Positions 37,086-49,868 of a stretch of 64,000 nucleotides of DNA are shown here, piece by piece. Made by a program: the position numbers and the translations under genes. This stretch comes from Balanoglossus misakiensis. Its lineage: Eukaryota; Hemichordata. How positions within the stretch are numbered: position 1 is the stretch's first letter; each line of letters begins with the position of its first letter. Location: positions 7,130,001 through 7,194,000 of the forward strand of contig CM082581.2 of assembly GCA_040954595.2 (NCBI GenBank). Direction: 5' to 3'. Under the pieces are notes generated by a model, which saw only the letters and a list, made by a program, of their open reading frames with translations, made no database searches and was not told the origin of the DNA.

Positions 37086-39473
37086 ATAAATCAACAGGTG
37101 GTTGTTGTGGGTCATGTTGTTTAATCGTTTGTTGTTTTGTTTCTAACGATCCAAGAACCACACAAAATTACAATCGAGATAAACTGATTCAAGTTTGTGT
37201 CGTCAGATACGTAATCTTTATAGTGATAAGTCCAAGTTATTAGTAAGTTTGTATTAGATGTCGAAGACGTCAGTCTACGGATAATTCCCGCCAATTTAAA
37301 AACAAAACTAAACGTGGGAATTGCGATATTGATAATTGTGGCATCCACATTGAATGAACCACAGGCACTCATATTTTATCAATTTAAGGAACATATGATA
37401 TGCACACCTAGTTAGACGCGATATTGAGATATATTGAAACTATATCATACCATGCATGCGAGTTAAGTCAAGCCGAATCTAGGGCGAACAGGAGCTGAAC
37501 ATAAACACCGCAAAGTTGCACACAACTGCCTGGATACTCGCTAATAGATGGAATCATGCTCACAATTAATGACGTAAATATTTGCTCGTACCGGTCTTCG
37601 ATTCCGCAAACAAGTGTCGAGATTTTGCGACACACGATATTTTTGCCACCACCCGTGACATCGCATGGCCGGTGATGTGCGACTCGTCCACAAGAGCACT
37701 TCACCTCAAACCGGGGTTAAGTACTATAACAATTAAAAACCTGTCAAGTTTGAATTTTTGAATAAAAGGGGTATTCAAAAACCCCGGGGTACTTAGTTTA
37801 GGCTATGTCCAGTGGGTCCAAGGTACACGTGAATAGACGACTATGGTGCAACCCGTACCGTGAATCGGATGGCGAAATACCTAAAAACCACATAAAATCT
37901 CAAGAGAATTGACACAATATCGGGAAAAACACACAACCCCTCCATCGTAAACGTTCACTATAACTACCAACGAGGTGTCTTCGACTTGTTAATCTCAGCA
38001 CGATACGTTAACGACCTTTTTACGACGGGGGCTGAAAGTGTCCCGGTAATTGGCTGGCGGAGGAGTAACGTCACCGATGGCTGTCGGCTCATCCAACCAG
38101 AGCGCGTCTCTTGATTGGGTCGGCACGGCAGCCTATTAGTAATTTTCTCACGTTCGGGACAGTCTCGTATTGCATCAAGTGGTGCGGCAGCAATTCAGCC
38201 AGACTCAATGACGCAATCTGTTTTCATCGAGTGTGATTTGTTTTCCCCGTGAAAGTGCACGGGGTCTTCATACTCTGAAAGAAACGGACAATTTGATAGT
38301 TGTATACACGAGGTGTCAAGCCCGCAATATCCGTAGATTGTGTGTATCATGTCTGTATTTGGCCGACCGGTCGACGTGACGCGAATTCCAATGGCCATGA
38401 AAATATCGCAGTACCTTGGATTTTTGTTCGAGTGCCATAAAATAGGAGAACCGAGCAACGATTTAATCGAAAGAACGACCTACTTTTCGGCCAGGGTTGT
38501 CCTGGTTATACTTTTTTTCTAAGAACACTTAACGTACTTCAAATTTAACGGCATGCTTGTGTTGCTTTCTGAAATGCAAAACGCAACTGCGCACACGATT
38601 TTCGCGTCCGCAACCCCAGAACAGAAAATCTCGTGTGATGAGAATGGGGACAAACGACATTAGCATTCTGAGTACCATACAACATAGTAAAAGTATTTAT
38701 TTTTCGAGGCTCCTGTCCCCGACAAGATTTATTATCACAAAGATAAAATTACAGATTCTTTTCTTGCGATTAATACAATGACTGTGAATTATAAAGAAGA
38801 GCACTGCCTTCTCTCCAGGCCTTGAGTTTGGCAAAGACCCTCCATTAATCACCTGATTGTCGCAATGGATTGTCGGACGGAGAAATCAAAATAGAGCGCT
38901 TGTGGACGGTCACGGTCTTGTCTTTCTAGCTTGGTCTACCACTAACTACACACTGTCATCGTGGTACACACATTCCACGATAGTAAAACAAGTCTGCAGA
39001 GAAAACTACCTCAGAAGTAAAAATAAAATAAAATCATATTGCCACTGTATTTTACATCGCATCTTTGAAACAGAGAGACGCTGGTCAGTGCTGTATAAAA
39101 AATAGTACTAAAAACAGTTACATGTCCGAGAAAATTGGCTTCCGATTGAACATTAAACGGTCTTGTCTTTTTAAAATAAATTATTCCGCTAAATATCGAA
39201 AAGGTCACTCTTGCTTGTCAAATTACGTGTGCGTGAAATTGACCATGTTAACAATGGACGGAAATGGCCACCGTGGTGGTCTTGTATTTGGCTTTTGTCG
39301 TGTTTGGGTTTTGTTTCTGCAACTAACTCGCACTCCAATATTTGGTCAAAAACTCTACCGAGTACTATCCTATCGTATGTCAATGTTCACTGTCCGTGCT
39401 TCAGTTGAATGTAAACTGGTGTTTCTGGAGCTAGATCGAGCAGAATCCCCCCACGGGACGGCTGTGTCGGGCT

Positions 39474-39479
39474 TTTAAT
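39474..39479 (-). terminator. Polyadenylation signal ATTAAA of gene D
   Basis: ATTAAA on the minus strand 46-51 bases after the D stop codon. Confidence 0.5.
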
Positions 39480-39524
39480 AGAAAAAAATGTAAATGGTGT
39501 TGAGTTCCTTGCTTTATAATTTGA

Positions 39525-40343
39525 CTACGCGGCATCAGCGTCTGCAGTGGTTAAATTTTCTGCGCCGTTTTCCGCTATGAGCGGCAAGTGGTCTGAGGTG
39601 TCCCCCGAGGGTTCGTCGCCCGTGTCAGAGCGAGCCTTTTCGCACGCCTCCAGCCACTGCATGATAGTCCTGCTCTTGGTCGGCTCGAGGAAGCCGACCG
39701 CGTCACAGTGGTCCTCGTCGCCCTCCGCTGGTGGCTCTAGCGTGGGCTGAAAGGAGAGCTTGCGCTCGTGCAGCAAGTTCTGTCGGCTGGAGGTGCACTC
39801 GTCTTCGTCGTACCTGATGATGACGGTCAGCTCACGCTGCACAGGTTGCCGTACATACACTTCCTCGATCGTTGACACGCTCGCTTTCTTCTTGGGCGCC
39901 ATCTTGGGGAGAGACGATGCGTTCGAGCTGGAGGATTCCCGCCTCCGCTTGTCGACGCCTGTCTCCCTGTGTTGGGTCGTCAGCGCTGTTCTCGCCGTCA
40001 GCTGGGAGTCCCCCCTGTCGCCGTGAATTCTCGTCTCTAGCCCCAGGGTGGTTTTATTCCTGCAGAGACCGGGCATCTTTTCCTCGGCCGCGGCCTTATC
40101 TCCCGGCTGCGATGTCTCCAGCCGCGCCGTCAACTTCTTCCTGGGCAACTGTCGCCTGGGAGGTTGCACGGCGCTGTTCGAGCTGCTGCTACTCGACCAG
40201 CCGTTCGACGACTTGTTCTTGCTGTACAGCGACACGGACTCGGTAACCCCGCCGCGAGTCAGCCGCGGGCGGCCGTTGTTGACGACGGGGATCGGCGGGA
40301 AGGTCGACAACACCTGTCGCCTCAGCAATTCGTCCTTGCACAT
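39525..40343 (-). CDS. Gene D: uncharacterised protein with C-terminal W-L motif
   Basis: A 272-residue protein in one frame, family not recognised. The ATG at 40343 has A at -3. Features: a poly-Ser stretch at 50-55, a basic PPRRQLPRKK segment (61-70), a second basic/Ser segment RRRESSSS (133-140), MAPKKKASV (148-156), and an acidic run preceding the shared pattern I227-x-x-W230-L231-x-x-C234. It then has a 38-residue acidic, Ala/Asp/Thr-rich tail ending in DADAA. The tail after the W-L motif is the longest of the five (42 residues after Trp). Gene structure is the best supported of the family: TATA-like box, short first exon, intron with a consensus donor and a pyrimidine-rich acceptor, then this coding exon. 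Basic segments suggest nuclear targeting but no domain is seen. Confidence 0.8.
   Translation of the reverse strand: MCKDELLRRQVLSTFPPIPVVNNGRPRLTRGGVTESVSLYSKNKSSNGWSSSSSSNSAVQPPRRQLPRKKLTARLETSQPGDKAAAEEKMPGLCRNKTTLGLETRIHGDRGDSQLTARTALTTQHRETGVDKRRRESSSSNASSLPKMAPKKKASVSTIEEVYVRQPVQRELTVIIRYDEDECTSSRQNLLHERKLSFQPTLEPPAEGDEDHCDAVGFLEPTKSRTIMQWLEACEKARSDTGDEPSGDTSDHLPLIAENGAENLTTADADAA
39642..39665 (-). other. W-L helix motif of gene D
   Basis: Encodes IMQWLEAC (residues 227-234), differing from gene E's IMRWLDEV at four of eight positions. D and E are the closest pair over this motif. Confidence 0.65.
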
Positions 40344-40370
40344 ACTGTCTGTACGCGTGTAATTGCCAAG

Positions 40371-40716
40371 CTGAAGAGCAAACGAGCAATACAGACAATC
40401 AATTAAGGTGATACCATTTGCGAAAACAACACTTTATCACCTAAGCTCCCACTGCCACCGTTTTGTGTAACATCCACAGCGTCTGCCAAGTCCTTATTAA
40501 ACTTAGCAACCACTTGTTTAGAGGGAAAAAGTCGACGTCCCCATTTTGTATATGTCTGGACCGAATTTTATTGTAACGCGCATACAATAGCTTCGGTATT
40601 GTATTTCTGACATTTGAGTCTCGCACAAGAGACGGCGTTTGTTCGCAATCAAATCAAAATGAACTAAGGCTTCTGGATTCCACTTGGTGAAAAAAAATCG
40701 AAATTTCTCGACTCAC
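40371..40716 (-). other. 5' UTR intron of gene D
   Basis: Minus strand: a consensus donor AAAAAG/GTGAGT begins at 40716, and a pyrimidine-rich acceptor ending CTCTTCAG finishes at 40371. The ATG follows 27 bases after the acceptor. The 346-base length is reasonable. Confidence 0.6.
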
Positions 40717-40826
40717 CTTTTTGAGAAATATCTCTAATTTGAACAGGAAAGTGTTCCTTTATAGCCAGTGGACGGATCGGGCATCGGCGGTGGTGACTCT
40801 TCTGGACGGATGCTCGTGTGTTCCCG
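40717..40826 (-). other. Predicted non-coding first exon of gene D
   Basis: Segment between the TATA-predicted start (about 40826) and the consensus donor. The start position is approximate. Confidence 0.45.
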
Positions 40827-40850
40827 TTCTCCGCAGAGTGAGTTGCCGTT

Positions 40851-40856
40851 CTTATA
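40851..40856 (-). promoter_or_regulatory. TATA box of gene D
   Basis: TATAAG on the minus strand in a GC-rich surround (GCGGTATAAGAACGG). It predicts initiation about 30 bases downstream. Confidence 0.5.
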
Positions 40857-41485
40857 CCGCCGACCGACTCGGTGTGATTGCACACGGGACTACAGAGAAT
40901 TTGACAAGGGTGGCTGCTCACAAATGCCCAGCGGCTGGGCTGCCGATTGTTGCGTTGTTGACAAGAAGAATGGCTGTGACGTAAATGGAGATATCATCCA
41001 GCCAATAACACGCCACTCGTCTCCTTGCAAAAAAAAGAAGTGTCGACGCATGCGCTCGCCGACGCATCGAGTCATTCAACCTCGACGGCCGCCAGCCTGA
41101 CAACGTCGATTGCATGGGTTTCTAACCGAACTTCTTGTATGGCCGGCTTTTCATATTTACAGCCCGTAAACAACTTATATGTGAGCGATAGAGTTTCATT
41201 TTCTCTCCATAATATTATTAAATATACGTGCTTCGCACGACAGCCTAACACGGATTCAATAAAACGGACGTGTTTATCGCATATTCGATATCGAGGGCTA
41301 TTCATAGTTTAATTTTGAGTATTAGATATTTTTCACTCAGACAAAATGCAGCTGTTTTGAAGCACTTTTCTTTCTGTTTTATAACTTCATTACCGGTTAG
41401 TCACATATTCTATGGCGAGACTCTCGAGGAGATCAAAAGTACACTGACTTCCAAGCATCGCGCCGCTAATGTAATACTGAAGGTC

Positions 41486-41500
41486 GGGGGGGGGGGGGGG
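41486..41500 (+). repeat. Poly-G tract (15)
   Basis: Longest uninterrupted G run seen, equal to the C15 in the FAM124 intron. Confidence 0.9.
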
Positions 41501-44500
41501 TCGTCTGTGTTTCAGTAATGTGGTAGTTTCTTCAATTCCCTCCACGCGAAGTCATTCACCGTGCAGTGTTTTGTGTCTGAGTGCAACGACAAACACACCA
41601 AACAGAACATTTTAGGTACTTAATAAAAGCCATTACATCTATGAAACGCTGTAAAGGAACCCCTTTGAATTGACAAACAAGTCTATCTACATTTTTTGTG
41701 CGCGTCCATAAAATCTCAATAGGACACACCTGGTAACTCGGATCGGACTTTGTCGTCAAGAGGGCGGTGTCTGTTCGCGCGATTGATCCGTCGAACGGCG
41801 GCGGCGTGTCATCGCCGGTCGAAGTGCGCACATCCCTAGCTTTCAATTGAAAATGCAGCCGTGACTACTCACATGGCTCGCGGAGGGCAAACATTACTCG
41901 CCCAAGGGGCAACCTGATACACTTGTTCGCCACGATTCTCCTATTGAGACATATATTCATGGCTTGTCCCCTGCCCCAAAGAGTTAAATTATATTTCCCT
42001 CAGAAAGTTTACAATGCCCATTTACATCAAGTTGAATCAAGTTCGCGCGGCGAGTGCTCGGTTTGCCGAGAACCACACAGGAGCCAAGCGTCAATAATTT
42101 TGCCCGAATAAATCAAATTCGGGGGATCCAGAAAGTAGCTGAATCATTTCCTTTGACGCACGCGAGATAAGAAATTCATAGCATTTCATAGCCTCGGGGT
42201 TCTATCCCGAACGTGCTTTTCTTCATCCGGGGTTTTAACGAACCGCACGCGGTCGAAAAAGTAAAACGTCACTATTCTTTTAAGTTACATTGACTATAGT
42301 ACGTCACAGAAACTGGAGTAAAGGTAGTGATGAGTACGTCTTTTACCCCTGTTAGTATTAAGCTATAATTTTTAAAAACATGTTTTATACATTAAAGGTT
42401 GATTCGAAATCTTTATTCCTTTCACTCATCATTCAGAGTGTCCTTTTGAGTTACTTTCTCAAATAAAACCGAATAATTTGCCTTAAAGTTTAATCCAGTT
42501 TACAGCACTCAACGATTCCCGAAACTTCAGAATATTTGAAATGGCAACACGTGGGGGGATTTATGAGTAAAACTAACACAACGGAGTTGTTCACTCAAGG
42601 TTTTGACGTTGCCGTCATATAGAGCCAATATCCGATCCCCCCAAAACCCGAGGCAGCCGGGAGGCGTACGTGTCACCCGTGCCGTTCTGAGGGGGGGACC
42701 GCGATCAAAGTGTCTCGTCGACGTCGTATCGCATGACTGCCGACCTATTCACGCGACTGATACCTGAAGGGAGGAATCCATTAGCTCCGAGTCGCAATAC
42801 TTAAAGTACTTACGAGCGTGCGGAGATAATGCGACGCAAGAGCGCATTGTATCATGACTCGCCCTTCTTGATGATGACTTCAATTGATCAAATTGAATCA
42901 TGAAACGGGGGTCAAATCACTCTTGTAAGCAAAAACGCAATTACGTGAACTCCATTTAAGCAGATCGTTTATGGTCCACAGAACAGGTGGAAGGAAATGT
43001 AATGTTTAGAAAAAAAGAAATGTCCCCGTGGAATGGGTTGCAATAAATGTTTACCCAACCACCCATCGTCCTCTGAGAATCATGATGCAATATCGAGATC
43101 TCGTGTATTCGATTTTTTAAATTGAAAAACCCAGTCCGGGTATTGCAACTCGACCCATGATATTGCCACTCCGAAAATCTGCACGGCACTTTAAAAATAA
43201 AAGCAATTTTATTTTAAGTGTGCAATATGAAATCCTAGGAAAGACACTGATTTGACCTTGCCAACACATCTTGGCTGAACGAAAGTCTTTTACAGTATGT
43301 AATCTTATGAGGAGTCACTTCGAAACAGAAAAAAAGGCGAGCTCGTCATCTTATGGTCAAATGGTCAAAATTCATATATGTCCATCACATTGTAACGCTT
43401 AGATTTGCATGCATCTTGAATTTCAATTTGTGGTATATTCATAGCAGCTTGGCGTATATTTACACCATGGTCTCTGATTTACAATTCGACTGTGAAAAAT
43501 AGAAAACTTTGAAGTTTCCCTGGCCTGGGCAAAGTTTGAACTTTCGACTCCCCTTTTGTCGATTTCCAAACTATTTAGAAAGGCGATCCACCAAAACACA
43601 ATTATTTGGGTAAAATGAGAGTAGCCTGGGTTATTTTAACAATCCAGCGCCCGAAACCCAATTAGTTGGTCAAAATCGAAGGCGTACAAAAATAATCCTG
43701 TGTCTATTCTGAGAATAATGTTTATCGCATCCCAAACAAAGCACCCGCGATAACAATATCCATAGCTGTTCAATCCTTGTCGGGACATGTGGAAAAAAGT
43801 GCATTCAACAGACGCGTTCGGTCGAAAGGATTATGGTGCGCGATTTGTTTTGTCAGAATGCGCAGAACAATAACACCTGTTGTTGTGTGAGGCGAGAGAG
43901 TGGTGTCAAATACGTGTATTGCTGCACGTAGGCACGACGGTTGACCTTGTGTGTCCCCGCAGGGGAGGGAGGGGGAGGGGAGAGTCACTGTCATGTAAAC
44001 CATACATAGCGACAGATTCTTAATTGTGGTAATCCTGCCGTTTGTGGCTAAAGAGTTCACAAATTATAGACATCCCCCGAATTGGACGTGGCAGCCATCA
44101 TTTCCGCTTCCTTGGGCGTCGTATGATTCCAGAGTACCACAATTTTTGAGTTTCTTAATTTTTGAAATTTACTTAAAAATAGTTTTTAGTGGTATCATTA
44201 ATTCATAAAACCAAAACCAAACGTTTAATACCAAGCATTTTGAGCAAAAGTACATAGAAGGTGTTTGTTCGTCAGGCTGATGATGGTATATTACGATTAT
44301 TTCAGCATAAACTATATTTTCTTAAAAATCTTAATCTTTATGACAGGAAGTAACTTCATTTTTTTATTTCCACGTTTTTTCCTCGGTCCTTGTAATTGTC
44401 CGGTCAACAGTTGCAACCCTCGGGTGATTGCCAAACTTTCAAGGTGCTTGATTACCACAGCATGTTGGCTATTTTTGTCTCAGTGGAACAATGTACTTTT

Positions 44501-44649
44501 GGATCAATTCCTCCAAGCGGCATATTAACCCGAACTTGAACTCGGCAGTGTCAAGGCCAGGGAGTGCGGATGAGTAAAAACCGTTTTACGGATGGAAATA
44601 TTTTCATCGCATATTATTTCGTCTTCTCCGAAAGCTTCGTATACACATG

Positions 44650-44657
44650 TGACGTCA
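44650..44657. promoter_or_regulatory. CRE palindrome
   Basis: Exact TGACGTCA between the divergent genes D and E. Confidence 0.35.
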
Positions 44658-45160
44658 CTGGTGAACGGCACTTTGATTTTTGATAACAATTTATCCGAAA
44701 TAACTTATTTATCTTCAATGTGCGTATGTTCCCTTTAAGTTATGTTTTTTTTTTGCAAACATACATAGGGAAAAACGAAGGGAAGTGAATGAGTCAGTCT
44801 TGCGAAAGGAAACGGCTGTTTTCACCTACTTTGATGTATGTTCTGCTGTTGTTGAAATTTTACAAGTCGCATGATTGGCCTGGGTGAGTGCGTCATTAGA
44901 ACAATAACACGGAAAGGATAGTTGCCTCAGAATCAGTCGTCTATGGATGTGGCTGTTGAAATGACAGCACCAGAGTACAATGGGTGAACTTTCTGGCAAT
45001 TGGTGCGGGGCGGGCTGTCCTCACTGTGCACACAACAATAGCACCTGTTGTGTCCATAACACGGGTCACGGTGCCTCTGTCTTTCGGACCCAATATCGCG
45101 TACGCGACCTTGGCGCTTGAATTAGACGCTGCTCGCTTATTGAAGGAAGGGAGCGGGGGT

Positions 45161-45171
45161 GGGGGGGGGGG
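45161..45171 (+). repeat. Poly-G tract (11)
   Basis: G run preceded by G5 and one T. Confidence 0.85.
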
Positions 45172-45702
45172 TCGTTTCACATTTTAGGACAAATGAAAAG
45201 GGGCTTGGCGGTACACTGAATATGTGTGGGGTATAGTTGCATTGTACTCGTTGTGAAGGTTCAAAGTTTGTCTATTAATTTGCCATCCTTGATATCATTC
45301 GTGGCAACTAGATTAGATGGTTAATGAAGCCGCGTTCGCTTAAAGAAAGGACAATTAAGTAAGGGAAATAAAACCATTGTACCCCCGGGGGGATCCGCTC
45401 TGAGAACTAATAATAGCAGGTTGGCAGGTTAACATGTCAGGGTCATTATCGCGTTGATTCGTGGGAATTCTGTACAGGAATTTTGCTTTGGGGTTTAAGG
45501 GTTATTCTGAGTAAAGTAGTCACCTTTCAAACAACGATAGAAAAGCAAGCTATATTTTAACACACCTGTTGAATCATCACTAATGTACACTCGCACCGAA
45601 GAGGTAACAGCGACACCAACGGTCACTAAAGCGTGACCGTTGAGTACTATTAACCTAATCCAGAAAGCCTAATATTTATCTCTCTCTGTCTCTCTCTTTC
45701 AG

Positions 45703-45765
45703 ATTTAAGCGCAGTTCCCGCTGTTTTCAGTAATAATTGTGTTCACTCTGCTCGGAATCTCGTGA
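45703..45765 (+). other. Possible non-coding exon
   Basis: Follows a strong CT-rich acceptor (CTCTCTCTTTCAG ending at 45702) and could end at a GTGAGA donor near 45765. It is closed in the frames that matter, so if real it is a 5' UTR or lncRNA exon, perhaps of gene E. Confidence 0.2.
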
Positions 45766-46498
45766 GATGAGGCTGACTTCCTGAATAAGAAGCTGATTCA
45801 GGTCAGTGATCTGTACATAAGTGTTTACTTACGAGTAATAGCAGGTTCAACTGAGTCCATACACGGAGAGCGGGTTCGGAAATTAAGGTTTATTCTGCAG
45901 ACGTCATCTTTCAAGTCGTTTTCCACGAAGCCTTGGGGACTGTAATGACTTAGTCAAGCGACGAGCGCCAGTCTTTTGGCTTGTTTTGCAACGCGTTCGT
46001 CATGGTCAACACGGAGTGTTGGTGGAAATTCAATATGCGCTCTGCGTCATTCCCACAGCAACGAACAGCGAAAGTCGATTAAACTTCGCGCGCTCGATCG
46101 GGCCCACTCACACAAACAAACAAAACATCGACTGCGTCATCGTTGATCCAAACACGATTCTCATTTTAGTAACAATTATTCCGGAAAAACGAGCTATGGC
46201 GTGTGTCGACAAAAATTGTTGTGTTTTTATTTTTTCAAACTTTAAGGGGAAGGGAGTAGTTATACACCGAGTTATCTCCGTGAACTTGAGTTTCCATCGA
46301 CTATTACTTCGCGGTCAATTAACTTCACAATCAAGATGGACTTGATTATTTCGGAAATGACCATTTAAAAACAAATAACGTGGTCACTGAGGGGTGAAAA
46401 CCACCACCCACGGAACTGCAATCACGGGTCGCGGAAACAGTTGTTAAAAAGTGACTATATTTACAGTATTTCACGCCATTCGCACGTAACATGGTACT

Positions 46499-46615
46499 GA
46501 GAGAGACTGAGAAAGAGGTCACTGAGTAACAGAGAGACAGACAGAGTGACAGACATACAAACAGAGAAGAGACAGTGAGAGAGGGGGGAGAGGGAGACAG
46601 AGCGAGAGAGTGATG
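46499..46615 (+). repeat. GA/CAGA-rich low-complexity tract
   Basis: Degenerate purine-rich repeat; a similar tract is at 55740-55854. GT/TATG-rich sequence follows up to about 46670. Confidence 0.8.
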
Positions 46616-48638
46616 GCAACGTATGGCATGTATGTATGTATATATGTGAGTGTGTGGGTTTGTGTTTGTGTCATATTTCTGTACCACCATTGTGTAGCTA
46701 CCGATATGTAATCTTACTCATTGACGCTGTGTCTAGTGGACATTCGTCACAAACCAAAGTCGCTTGTATCAAAATTAGCTTGTCGTGTTCAAATCCCAAG
46801 ATACCTTAATATCGCTACACAAATATTTTTCATCTCTAACACAACCGTGTAATATTACAACCTAACACCCAGTGCGTGATCACAATACTGGGATTTTTGC
46901 ATTATCGACTAATACTGTAAGTTGTGCTAAGTGGAAGTTTTTATTTCATTCCCCTGTAATCCATGTCGCTGTTATTTCTATACGCGTTGACAAACAGCTT
47001 TATCGAACCAAGTCCATTAGACGCTCCGTGTTTTCAGGCAAATGCTGTAACCTGATAACGCCAGCGCGCGTAGGGAGAATCGTGTTTTCTCTCGGACTTG
47101 AATAAAAGTTACAGCGTTGTGTACCGAATTACACAATAGTCGAATATCATATTAAAGGACTTAGGAAAATTCCGTGTGTAGTGCAGACGGCGTAATGACT
47201 TCGTGGTGGCGGTAAACAAGTGTATCATAATTCAGTACGTCGAATGTTTACAGTTGCACTTCTGACGTACTTGTAAATATACCGTGCTGTAAGGTTCTGC
47301 AGTCTTTTATAGTGCACAGAAAGAATTTTCATGCCACCTATGGGGGCGCTGCTCACCTTACCTTATCTATAGTAAGTGTACAGTCTACCTTCGACAACTT
47401 TTGTGACAATTTCAATAAATGACGATAGTACAATAGAGTTTTCTCGAAATTGTACGAATAAGGGTATATGGGATTTAATAACCATGCACTGCCTCTGTTT
47501 AGTCCCCTACCTTATATCGTCAACTTTTCAAACTTGGTTATCTCGTCAATCACGTATTTTCGCTTGTGGTTGGCCGCGCTAAAAAGTGCGCCACCGCATG
47601 GTCATAAAAAAAATTTGCGCAGGTCCTTTTAGTTTGCACCTTATATGTGGCATATGTAAATTAGAAGTGATGTATACTATCATAAACGAGAACATGTCAA
47701 CGAATGCGCAGAACTAGAACAATCTAAGGTGCATTGAATTCTACATTCCAAATATAGTTCAATTCATAAAATATGAATCTGTTGATTGGAATAAACAGAC
47801 GCTATGTTGCATGTAAAAAGACCATAAATTTATCGTATTGTCCACTGTCTCAATAGGAACATGATGAAACTGGCCGGCGATTTAAATGCAGCTTTTAAAT
47901 CTTTCATATTCTGCACTGGCGCCTTTTGAGAAATCACCCTTTATTTCAATTTCTTCGAAATGCGCTCAACCGAAAAAAGAGACGCATTAATTTTTTTGCA
48001 TCATTCAGAAGTCAATCAACGAAAGGGAATGCCAATCATTTCTCGCGATGTGGCACTTATAATAATGGCTGCCGTGAATTGGAATTGTCCAAAAATACCT
48101 GACGGAAGTTGGCGGTTTAAATTGCGCATCCTTCCCTCTAGCGCGAAGTTGCGCAGGCGTGTCTATAGAATACAATCAAAGGTCATTGGGGGGGATCTGG
48201 ACGTGGAGATAAAATGTGGAAGAGTGAGGCTACGAAAAGTGGAAAGAAACAGAAACAGGGCAAACGCTGAGTCTATTCGGCGATATGCGCGGGATATCAC
48301 TTTCACGTTTGCGTCTCTCTTTCAATTTGCTCTCGCAATTGTCTCCACGATGTATGAATACAGAGCACAGGAAACCAAACGCAGCGTATCTTCCATGCAA
48401 ATTAAAAGACCATTCGATATCGGAGCTTTGTGTCGATTTTATGAGCTGGCACAAATGAGCTCACACTGAAAAGGGGTCGAATTATGTATATTTTACAACG
48501 TAACGCACACTAAATGAATAAAAAATGAGGGTGCGGTTTACTATGCCACCACTTTTACTGGAATTTAAGGAAAGCAGAATTGCGACATGTAAATAGTCGT
48601 CTCTATATTTTAGTGGATGTTTATCTAATTTTAAAGGA

Positions 48639-48650
48639 GGGGGGGGGGGG
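48639..48650 (+). repeat. Poly-G tract (12)
   Basis: Uninterrupted G run about 100 bases upstream of a TATA box. Confidence 0.9.
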
Positions 48651-48751
48651 TAATTTCGCATGATGATTGAAAGCCTCCCCTTGAAAGCATGTTCTCCCAA
48701 AATGATACCACCGAGTATATCATTCCAATAGGCCATTGTTAATTAACAGCA

Positions 48752-48760
48752 TATAAAAAG
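48752..48760 (+). promoter_or_regulatory. TATA box, possibly of gene E
   Basis: TATAAAAAG is a strong TATA box on the strand of gene E. It lies about 1.1 kb upstream of the start codon, so using it needs a 5' UTR intron; an acceptor at 49515 would serve. Confidence 0.35.
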
Positions 48761-48926
48761 AGAAGGTCGGGTCGCATTCTTACTATATTGCAGTTTCTTG
48801 TTTTTTATACGATGTCGAGAAAACACTCGTGACCCGAGATGCCTTTCAGCGAAATGCGATCGTGTTAACCCTGGGTCGCGTCTTTCAGGACATCGTCATG
48901 GCGTCGAGGTGTACACACACCGTACC

Positions 48927-48940
48927 GTGACCAAGGCAAC
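48927..48940. promoter_or_regulatory. X-box RFX site (GTNRCC-N2-RGYAAC form)
   Basis: GTGACCAAGGCAAC fits the classical spaced half-site form. It lies 942 bases upstream of the E start codon. Confidence 0.38.
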
Positions 48941-49513
48941 CGTGAAGGGGATTTCGCATACGTAATTAACTGCCATTTTAACGTATCGATCTCTCGGCGT
49001 TGGCATTGTTTAACTTCATTAAACACCGAAATAGCACTTCAACGAGTGTGGTGTTTTGACATCGGCGAAAACGCGAGAACAGCCTCCACCTGTCACGAGG
49101 GATTAAGATAAGGACGTGAGGAATTATTTCTCGCGGTGAAGGTATGCGAACAGCCGATGCCGTGGACACGCAACCGACCAACAAAAGAGCACTAAATTTA
49201 ACGCCTGTATTGCCCGAAGCGAGCCGTTCTGCGCATGGCAACAACAAACTCGCACGGTTGTATACAATAGCAAGATAAAAGACGGCAGAACAGGTGTATT
49301 TTTCACGCGTATGTCGCGTCAGAGGTGAGTATACGCCGTAATTGTGAAATGCAGGGGGTTACTGCACGAGCAGAAAACACTGGGGGCTCGGTTATGTGTC
49401 CATGATAACACTTGTGCGGGTCGTATAGGCACAAGGGGATACCTGTATTGAGTTCTGTGCAGTCGATTTGTAAGTCAATCGATTAAGGCTCTCTGTGTGT
49501 CCCTTTGTATTAC

Positions 49514-49515
49514 AG
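49514..49515 (+). other. Probable splice acceptor upstream of gene E
   Basis: TCTCTGTGTGTCCCTTTGTA then TTACAG, a pyrimidine-rich acceptor whose exon begins at 49516, 353 bases before the E start. It fits the 5' UTR-intron structure seen at B, C and D. Confidence 0.4.
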
Positions 49516-49868
49516 ACAATCGTAACACTTGCAACCCCGGTCTGTCACCGTGAACACGTACTATACACCAGGCATCGTATCACAGACTGCCCTGGCAACC
49601 GCATCGGTCTTTTATTCGGGGGAATCACGGCATGGCCAACCGGCGCGGGGAGATCACGTCCCTGCAACTCATCTAGACGGCGACCGGGCCAAACCGCCCG
49701 TAGGCAAGTATGCCGATAGACCGTGAAGCGAATCGCGGGTTCACAACAGTGCGGGTTCGGCCGAATCCTCATCTACCGTCCAGTCGGCCTGTGCAGACCT
49801 CCTCTTCTGTCTACTACCTGTCCCCTTCTTCGCTGCTGATCGGCGGCACCAATCTCCCCACCGCCACC

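Larger units (their letters stand above)
27226..39473. other. Long intergenic region between genes C and D
   Basis: About 12 kb with no supported coding exon, the second longest gap after E. The start may hold the C promoter and first exon: an X-box at 27913 and possible donors near 27887 and 27909 on the minus strand. Further signals are a CRE at 28839, a GTCACGTGAC at 30964, a CTCF-like sequence at 33145, a G13 tract at 28644, a C13 tract at 34952 and a GC-rich hairpin at 37065-37085. Open frames are AT-rich and show no conserved protein features. Confidence 0.45.
40860..48750. other. Intergenic region between genes D and E (divergent pair)
   Basis: D and E diverge, so about 8 kb lies between their 5' ends. 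No coding exon is supported. Signals include a CRE at 44650, a strong pyrimidine-rich acceptor ending at 45702 whose downstream exon would be non-coding, G15 at 41486, G11 at 45161, G12 at 48639, and a GA/CAGA-rich tract at about 46499-46615 followed by TATG/GT-rich DNA. Confidence 0.45.

Noticed and set aside
10030-40343. Genes A-D as exons of one long minus-strand gene
   Set aside because: Each has its own well-placed start codon and its own stop codon, and none ends at a convincing donor.
46727-46797. tRNA-like A and B boxes (TCTAGTGG and GTTCAAATC)
   Set aside because: The boxes are spaced about right, but neither the acceptor stem nor the T stem can pair, so it is not a tRNA and there is too little for a SINE call.
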